A stretch of 64,000 bases of DNA from Bryobacterales bacterium. GTDB lineage: Bacteria; Acidobacteriota; Terriglobia; Bryobacterales; Bryobacteraceae. This document shows positions 58,645 to 64,000 of this stretch, in pieces; positions within the stretch are counted from its first letter, which is position 1, and every line of letters begins with the position of its first letter. The stretch is from contig JADJOP010000002.1 in NCBI GenBank assembly GCA_016713735.1, positions 488,393 through 552,392 on the forward strand, in the 5' to 3' direction. A model generated the notes under the pieces. That model was not told the DNA's origin. It made no database searches and worked only from the letters and a program-made list of their open reading frames with translations. Made by a program: the position numbers and the translations under genes.

Positions 58645-59865
58645 ATGCCCTCGCATCGAGCCTGGATCCTCTGCGGTCTACTCTTCTTCGCCACGGCGCT
58701 GAGCTTCCTGGACCGCCAGGTGCTCAGCGTCCTGGCGCCGCAACTGACGCGCGAGTTCGCCATGTCGAACACCGCCTACTCGCGCGTCGTCTTCGCCTTC
58801 GTCGCCAGCTACACTGTCATGTTCTCGCTCGGCGGCCGGCTCATGGACACTCTCGGCACGCGCCTCGGTCTCGCCTTCTCGGTCGGCCTCTGGTCGCTCG
58901 CCAGCGCCGCCCACGCCATCGCCAACGGTCCGTGGGCCCTCGGCGCCGCCCGCTTCTTTCTTGGCGTCGGCGAAGGCGCCTGCTTCCCCGGCGCCACCAA
59001 AGGCGCCGTCGAATGGATGCCGCCCCACCGCCGCGCCCTAGCCGTCGGCTTCGCCAATGGCGGCTCCGCCTTCGGCGCCGTCCTCGCCCCACCCCTCACC
59101 GTCTGGTGGACCTCCGTCTTTGGCTGGCGTGGCACCTTCCTCGCCACCGCCCTGCTCGGCGCCACCTGGCTCGCCCTCTGGCTACTCGCCTTCCGCGGCC
59201 TCCCCGAATCCGCCCCCACGCCGGCTGCGCAGCGCACCAGCTTCGCGTCCCTTCTCTCCCGCCCCGAAATGCGCCGTCTCATGATCGCCCGTTTCTTCTT
59301 CGACCCCGTCTTCTACTTCTACATGTTTTGGATTCCCCAATACCTCAACCGCGAACGCGGCCTCTCCCTCACCGAGATCGGCAACCTCACCTGGATCCCC
59401 TTCTTCGCCCTCGGCGTCACCAACATCGCCGCCGGACGCGTCTCCGACATCCTCGTGAAACGCGGCTGGCAACCGCGCCGCGCCCGCCTCACCCTCATGT
59501 GCATCGCTGCTGCCCTCACCCCGGCTTCCTGGCTTGCCTCCACCGCCGGCAGCGCCTACGCCGCCATTGCCCTCATGTCCGTCCTCATGTTCGCCCACGG
59601 CATCTGGATCGCCAACTACATCACCCTAATCCGGAGACACCGTCGCTCCAACCGAAGTGGGAACCGCCGTCGGCCTCACCGGCACCAGCGTGCGGCATCG
59701 CTGCCATGCTCTCCAATTTGATCGTTGGTCCCGCGGTCGACGCCGCAGGTTTCAGCCCGTCTTTCTTGTATCGGCACTCTTATATCCCACCGCCTGGCTG
59801 ATCCTCGCCCTGCGCCGCGCCCCGCTCCACTCACCCCTGCTCTTGCCTCGAAAGGAACCGCATGA
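58645..59865 (+). pseudogene. MFS transporter, frameshifted near its 3' end
   Basis: A hexuronate- or phthalate-type major facilitator. About 12 helices are expected, of which 10 read cleanly through about 59629 (LFFATALSFLDRQVLSVLAP, the VGEGACFPGATKG motif, ANGGSAFGAVLAPPL). After ANYITLI an extra C at 59631 breaks the frame; two more shifts near 59691 and 59760 follow, but GDTVAPTEVGTAVGL, IAAMLSNLIVGPAVDAAGF and FLVSALLYPTAWLILALRR can be recovered in other frames. It starts 4 bases after the TonB stop, so it is in the same operon. Substrate probably a sugar released by the enzymes encoded here. Confidence 0.85.
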
Positions 59866-61311
59866 ACGTCCCCGCAGAAACCCCGCACCGCGCATCGGCA
59901 TCTTCGGCGTCGGCTACCACGTCTACTGGAACCAGTTCCCCGGCCTGCTCGATGGGCTCATGGCCAAACTCGCCGTGCTCGAACACTGACTTACCGCCAC
60001 CGGTGTCACCGTTTTCAACTTCGGTATGGTCGACAAGGCCCAAGACGCCTACGCCCTTCTGCCCAAGCTCAAAGCCGCCGACCTCGACCTAGTCTTCTGC
60101 GACATGCTCACCTACGCCACCTCGGCCAGCTTCGGAGCCATCGTCCGGTCGCTCGACGTCCCCATCGTCCTTGTCGCCCTGCAACCCCTCCCCGCCATGG
60201 ACTACCCGCGCGCCACCACCCACATGCAACTCGCCAACGACGACTTCTGTTCGGTGCCCGAATTTCTCGGCGTGGCCATCCGCATGGGCAAACGCCCCCC
60301 GGAAGTGATTCTCGGCACGCTCGACAACGACCCGCAGGCCGAAGCCGAACTCCGCTCCTGGTGCGACATCGCCATGGCCCTGCACGACGTCAAACGCGCC
60401 CGCATCGGTCGCGCCCTGCGCCATCCCACTGAGCACATGCTCGACATGCAGACCGACCAGACCTCCTCACCGCCGCCTTCGGCTGCCATGTCGTCCAAAC
60501 AGAGGCCGACGACCTCCTCCGCCTCAGCCGCGACGTCACCGAGGCTGAAATTCAGGCGAAATGCTCCGACATTCTCGCGCTCTTCGACACCCCTGACCCC
60601 GGCGTCGACCCCGTCACATCCAAACTCACCGGCGAACATCTCCACCGCGCCGCCTTTGCCGCCGTCACGCTCGACCGCTTCATTGCCCACCACCAGCTCG
60701 ACGGCCTCGCCTACTACTACGACGCCGAACCCGGCAGCCCCCTCCGCGAACTCGTCACCAACCTCATCGTCGGCAACTCGCTGCTCACCGCCGCCGGCTT
60801 CCCCATGTGCGGCGAGTCCGACCTGAAAACCTGCATCGCCATGCTTCTCATGGACCGCCTCGACATCGGCGGCTCCTTTGCCGAGTTTCACCCCGTTGAT
60901 TTCCGCGAAGGCTTCGTCCTGGTCGGCCACGACGGCCCGCATCACATCAAAATCGCCGACGGCCGCCCGTCCTCCGCTCCCTAGCTCCAAGTATTACGGC
61001 AAGCCCGGCAGCGGGCTAAGGCGTCGAGTTCCGCATCAGGAGGCCCCATCACCAGCGCTCAGCATCGGTGTGAAGGACGACGGAAATTCACCCGTTCATT
61101 CTCGCCGAAAGGGAAGCGTCTGCGGGCTCATCCCCGCCACCGGAAACACCAACACCCGCGGCTTCTTCGGCCCCGATATCCGCGGCTTCCTCAAACAGCT
61201 GGGTCGCCAGCAGACCCACCACCACTTCGCTCTCGGCGTGCGGCCACCACGCGCCGCCCCTCCACGCATCGCCAACCCCCTCGGCTTCAAATCCGTCCTC
61301 TCGTCGCATAG
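59862..61311 (+). pseudogene. L-arabinose/L-fucose-isomerase-like protein, heavily frameshifted
   Basis: The ATG 59862 has AAAGGA 6 bases upstream. Repaired reading gives RIGIFGVGYHVYWNQFPGLL, then TATGVTVFNFGMVDKAQDAY, LDLVFCDMLTYATSA, QPLPAMDYPRATTHMQLAND, LAYYYDAEPGSPLREL, a C-terminal GFFGPDIRGFLKQ and PTHHFALGV, ending near TAG 61309-61311. This is the isomerase-fold family that includes AraA and the fucose isomerases. It holds an in-frame TGA at 59987-59989 and at least four frameshifts (near 59885, 60465, 60984 and later). It lies directly after the MFS gene and would act on the imported sugar. Confidence 0.82.
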
Positions 61312-61321
61312 GAGAAGTAAT

Positions 61322-64000
61322 ATGCGTCCGTCCTCATCCTCGCCCCCATCCTCGCCTCGCGCTCGCTCGTCGCCTAACCCACCGCCACCGGCGTCTCGGA
61401 AAACGGCTGGCGAAATCCGCCGCCCGATGCCCGCCCCCACCACCTATTGGCTTCTGGGCTCAACGGCCACGTCACAATCCAGCCACCGCCTCACAAGAAC
61501 TCCCAGGCGATGAAAGATGCCGGCTTCGGCGGTGTCTCATTTTTTGACAGCGTGCCCGCGGTGACAGCTTTCTGGTCCCCCCCGCCGGGCCTGCCTTCAG
61601 CCCCTCCTCCATGAAGCAGTTCAGGCGAGCTCCACCGACCTAGCTCGCCAGCTAGGTGCCTCCAGGTCGACTTCTCTGTCGTTCCAGTTGACCTCGGCAG
61701 CTATTGATCGAACCCAAACACGGCAGCATGGGCCTTTTACCTCCGTCGAAACAATCGCACGATGGCGGGCGTGCCATCGACCTCCTCCTCCCATTCCCGC
61801 TCAAACCGCTCACCGCCCCTGCCGCCCCCTGATGGCACACCCGCCTTTCTGGCGCGATCATGTTGTCTCGTTGTCCTTCCTCACCCCTGAGGTCTCGGCC
61901 ACGATTTCTCGTCATCTGCCCCCGACCCCGCTGCTGGGACTACGCTTCTCAAGGAAGGGATCTCGACAACGGCAACCTGAGCAGGGGCACGTCGCCCGTT
62001 ACCACCATGTCGCCCACGCGCGAGTTCATCGCTGTCTCCAAAGTAATTGAGGACTCTGATTTGCTGGTGGGTCCTTCGCGCCTCCCCTCCTTCGGGCCGC
62101 CCCCGGCCCGCAGACCTTCGCTCCTCCCTGCCGGAACCCGCGGTTGTTACGTCCGCCTCTGCTTGCTCAGCGCACGACTTCTCTCGCCCACGCTTGATCC
62201 TCGGCGAATCTGGCCTCTTTCAACACCCAAGGAGTCAACGTCACCGGGGGCTACCAGGGCGCGATCGTATTGCAATGGCTGCCGCCGTACTCCGCTCCAC
62301 TGCTCTCTTACGGCTACGGTCCTGATTGGAACCGCGAGCAACCTCCACGATGCTGATGTTAACGGCCCGCGCGGCGTCTTTGCCACCGCCGTCCGCTCTC
62401 CCTTCCATTTCCCCGCAACACCACGCAAGCCATCGACGTCACCCGCTTGGTCACCGACTCCTCGGGCTGCCTCAAATGGAATGCGCCCCTGCCGGACAAT
62501 GGACGATCCTCCGCTATGTCATGAACATCGGCGAACGCCTCAAAGTGCTGAGCCCCAACTCCGACGGCTGGGCCACTGACCACTCTGAGCTGAAGCCACC
62601 TCCACGCCCACATGGATTCACGTCCGCCCACTTTCAAGGAGACCCTTCTGGCGATTCTACAGAGTCTAGCGGCCTCGCCAATCCTCATTTGCATAGCTAC
62701 GAAGTCGTCGGCCCTGGGTTCGGTCCCCGGGTTCCTGGCTGACTCTGCGTCTCTGCGGTTACGACATGACGCCCTACCTGCCCGCCGTCTTCGGCGCCTG
62801 CGTCATCGACGACGAAAACCACCGCCCGCTTCCTCTTCGACCTTCACTGCAAGACTCTCAGCGATGTCTCATCCAGCACTACTACGTTGCCAGCGATTCG
62901 GCCTGCAAGGCAAACTTCTTGGGATCGGGTCCGAAGCTGGCGGCCCTGACCACCTGTCCATTAATGTACCTGTCGACTCGCTGCTCGCCAACGCCGCTGT
63001 CGAGAAATCCAAGGAGAGAGTTTTGGCCCCTTCCGCCCCAATGCCGACGGCCTCTGGGTGATCAAGGAAACCGCCTCCGCCGGTCACATCTTATGGTAAA
63101 ACCGCGCGTCCACATGGAGGCGTTCACTTGCTTCTGAAGGCTGGCAGGAAGGCCTGCAGGACCAAGCCTTCCGCTGACCGCGTCTTCACCGAAGGCGGCA
63201 CCCCTATTGTGTGGGCACACTGGACCCACGGTCCGCCTGAATCCTGCAAGCCCGCTGGGTTCACTGCCGGAACCTACATCAACCGCAACGTCACCTGGTG
63301 GCCGAAAGCGAAGCCGCTCCATCGACTATCTCTCGCGCTCATCCTTCCTGCTCCAGCGCGCCGCTTCTCTGTCGGCGACGTGCTCTACTTTGGCCATGGC
63401 GACGGCGGCTTCCGCTTCATCCCCGCCCTTGCTGCAAGCCTGCAACTCTCGGCCCCGGCTACGACTTCCGACTCACACCAACTCCGACGTCATCCTGAAC
63501 CGTCTCGCCATTAAGGACGGCTGCTTTCTGTGGCTGCTCTGACGGCACCAGCCACGCTGTGCCTGTTCTGCCCGAGGAGCGCGACATCCACCCCGCCGTT
63601 CTGCACCAAGCTTCTCGAACAACTCGTTTCCCGCCGGCGGCTACCATCATTGGCCCAAAGCCCGAACGAGCTGTCGGCCCGAGGGGGCCATCCCCGCGAG
63701 CGATTTTCACCGTGCGATCTCGCCGCCCGCCCTGGGCCGGCCTCCTGACGGTAATCGAAACCGCGCGCGCCCACGGCAAGCGCTGCGTCATCTGGGGGCA
63801 AGGTGACCGAGCGCGAAGTCCTCGCTCTTGATGAACATCGTGCCGGACGTCACCGCCCGCTGTGTTTGATTTCATCCACCGCAGCGACGCGCCCCCGCCG
63901 ACATCTTCTACTTCCTTCGCAACACCACTGCCCAACCCCAGTCGGCCTCCATCACCTTCCGCGCTGGAAACCGCGAGCTCTGAACTCTGAATCCTGTCAC
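61322..64000 (+). pseudogene. GH106-like alpha-L-rhamnosidase, reading frame broken many times and cut by the window end
   Basis: GGAG precedes ATG 61322 by 8 bases and a signal-like start (MRPVLILA) follows. Scattered over all three frames are recognisable pieces: WRNPPPDARPH near 61410, AMKDAGFGGVSFFDS near 61510, FNTQGVNVTGGYQGA near 62220, WNAPLPDN near 62480, MTPYLPAVFG at 62766, KPRVHMEAFTC near 63100, INRNVTWWPKAKP near 63280, SVGDVLYF near 63370, TNSDVILNRLAIKDG near 63490, VLPEERDIHPAVLH near 63560, CVIWGQGD near 63790 and FDFIHRSDAPADIFYF near 63870. This order is that of GH106. The protein continues past the window. See findings for the interpretation. Confidence 0.8.

Noticed and set aside
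59987..59989. Selenocysteine codon (TGA)
   Set aside because: No SECIS-like stem-loop was seen and the surrounding sequence is error-rich.
61322..64000. Non-coding regulatory or mobile region at the window end
   Set aside because: Ordered GH106 motifs in alternating frames show a protein-coding origin.
1..64000. CRISPR array, insertion sequence, integrase, prophage or rRNA
   Set aside because: No regularly spaced repeats, transposase or integrase motifs, or rRNA-like stretches were seen.

Overview
This is a gene-dense, GC-rich chromosomal window that looks like an acidobacterium of the Bryobacterales/Solibacter type. The inference rests on the style of the gene set: an Oar-like TonB receptor with a carboxypeptidase-regulatory N-terminus, twin-arginine Gfo/Idh/MocA and enolase-superfamily proteins, VCBS/FG-GAP and PEP-CTERM secreted proteins, a GH106 rhamnosidase, and many large membrane glycosyltransferases. 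No mobile element, rRNA, CRISPR array or prophage was seen. The only RNA gene found is tRNA-Ala(GGC). No gene-free stretch exceeds about 220 bases.

Layout. 0-3 kb: an MscS channel, a DUF47-like protein and a secreted beta-propeller-like protein. 3-4.2 kb: a sugar-acid dehydratase of the enolase superfamily. 4.2-20.3 kb: a long cell-surface glycan locus. Its left arm (minus strand) carries a UGM-like flavoenzyme, two GT4 transferases, a nucleotide-sugar epimerase, two membrane GT39-like proteins, a B12-type radical SAM enzyme, a GT2 and an isoprenylcysteine-type methyltransferase. Its right arm (plus strand) carries a second UGM-like flavoenzyme, another membrane transferase, a GT2 and a polysaccharide deacetylase. 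20.3-31.3 kb: a Tat-exported Gfo/Idh protein, two divergent secreted proteins, a LolD-like ATPase, ClpC, a soluble histidine kinase, an MBL-fold protein, an unknown protein and an amidohydrolase. 31.3-34.6 kb: an ECF-type Ni/Co importer (CbiM, CbiQ, CbiO plus NikK- and NikL-like parts). 34.6-48.4 kb: an ABC ATPase, the tRNA, an HD protein, small membrane proteins, another Gfo/Idh enzyme, a TPR membrane protein, endonuclease III, a lipoprotein, a GT39-F5/8C fusion, a BadF-type kinase, phosphoglycerate kinase, a frameshifted rhamnonate-dehydratase-like gene and a response regulator. 48.6-53 kb: VCBS, amidohydrolase-2 and PEP-CTERM proteins.

53-64 kb is a polysaccharide-utilisation-like locus. 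A regulator that fuses an IclR-type HTH to a periplasmic-binding-protein-like sensor is divergent from an esterase, a TonB receptor, an MFS transporter, an arabinose/fucose-isomerase-like protein and a GH106 alpha-L-rhamnosidase that runs off the window. The divergent gap holds three copies of ATGAAC/GTTCAT, a likely operator.

A caution runs through the window. Several genes carry lesions that look like single-base errors: an amber codon at 4695-4697, a T-run frameshift at 46611, and C-run frameshifts at 56140 and 58354. The lesion density then climbs steeply from about 59.6 kb to the end. The last 4 kb, which looks non-coding at first sight, can be read as an isomerase-like gene and a GH106 gene if many indels are allowed. 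The gradient fits falling sequence quality at a contig end better than biological gene decay, but the two cannot be separated from sequence alone.
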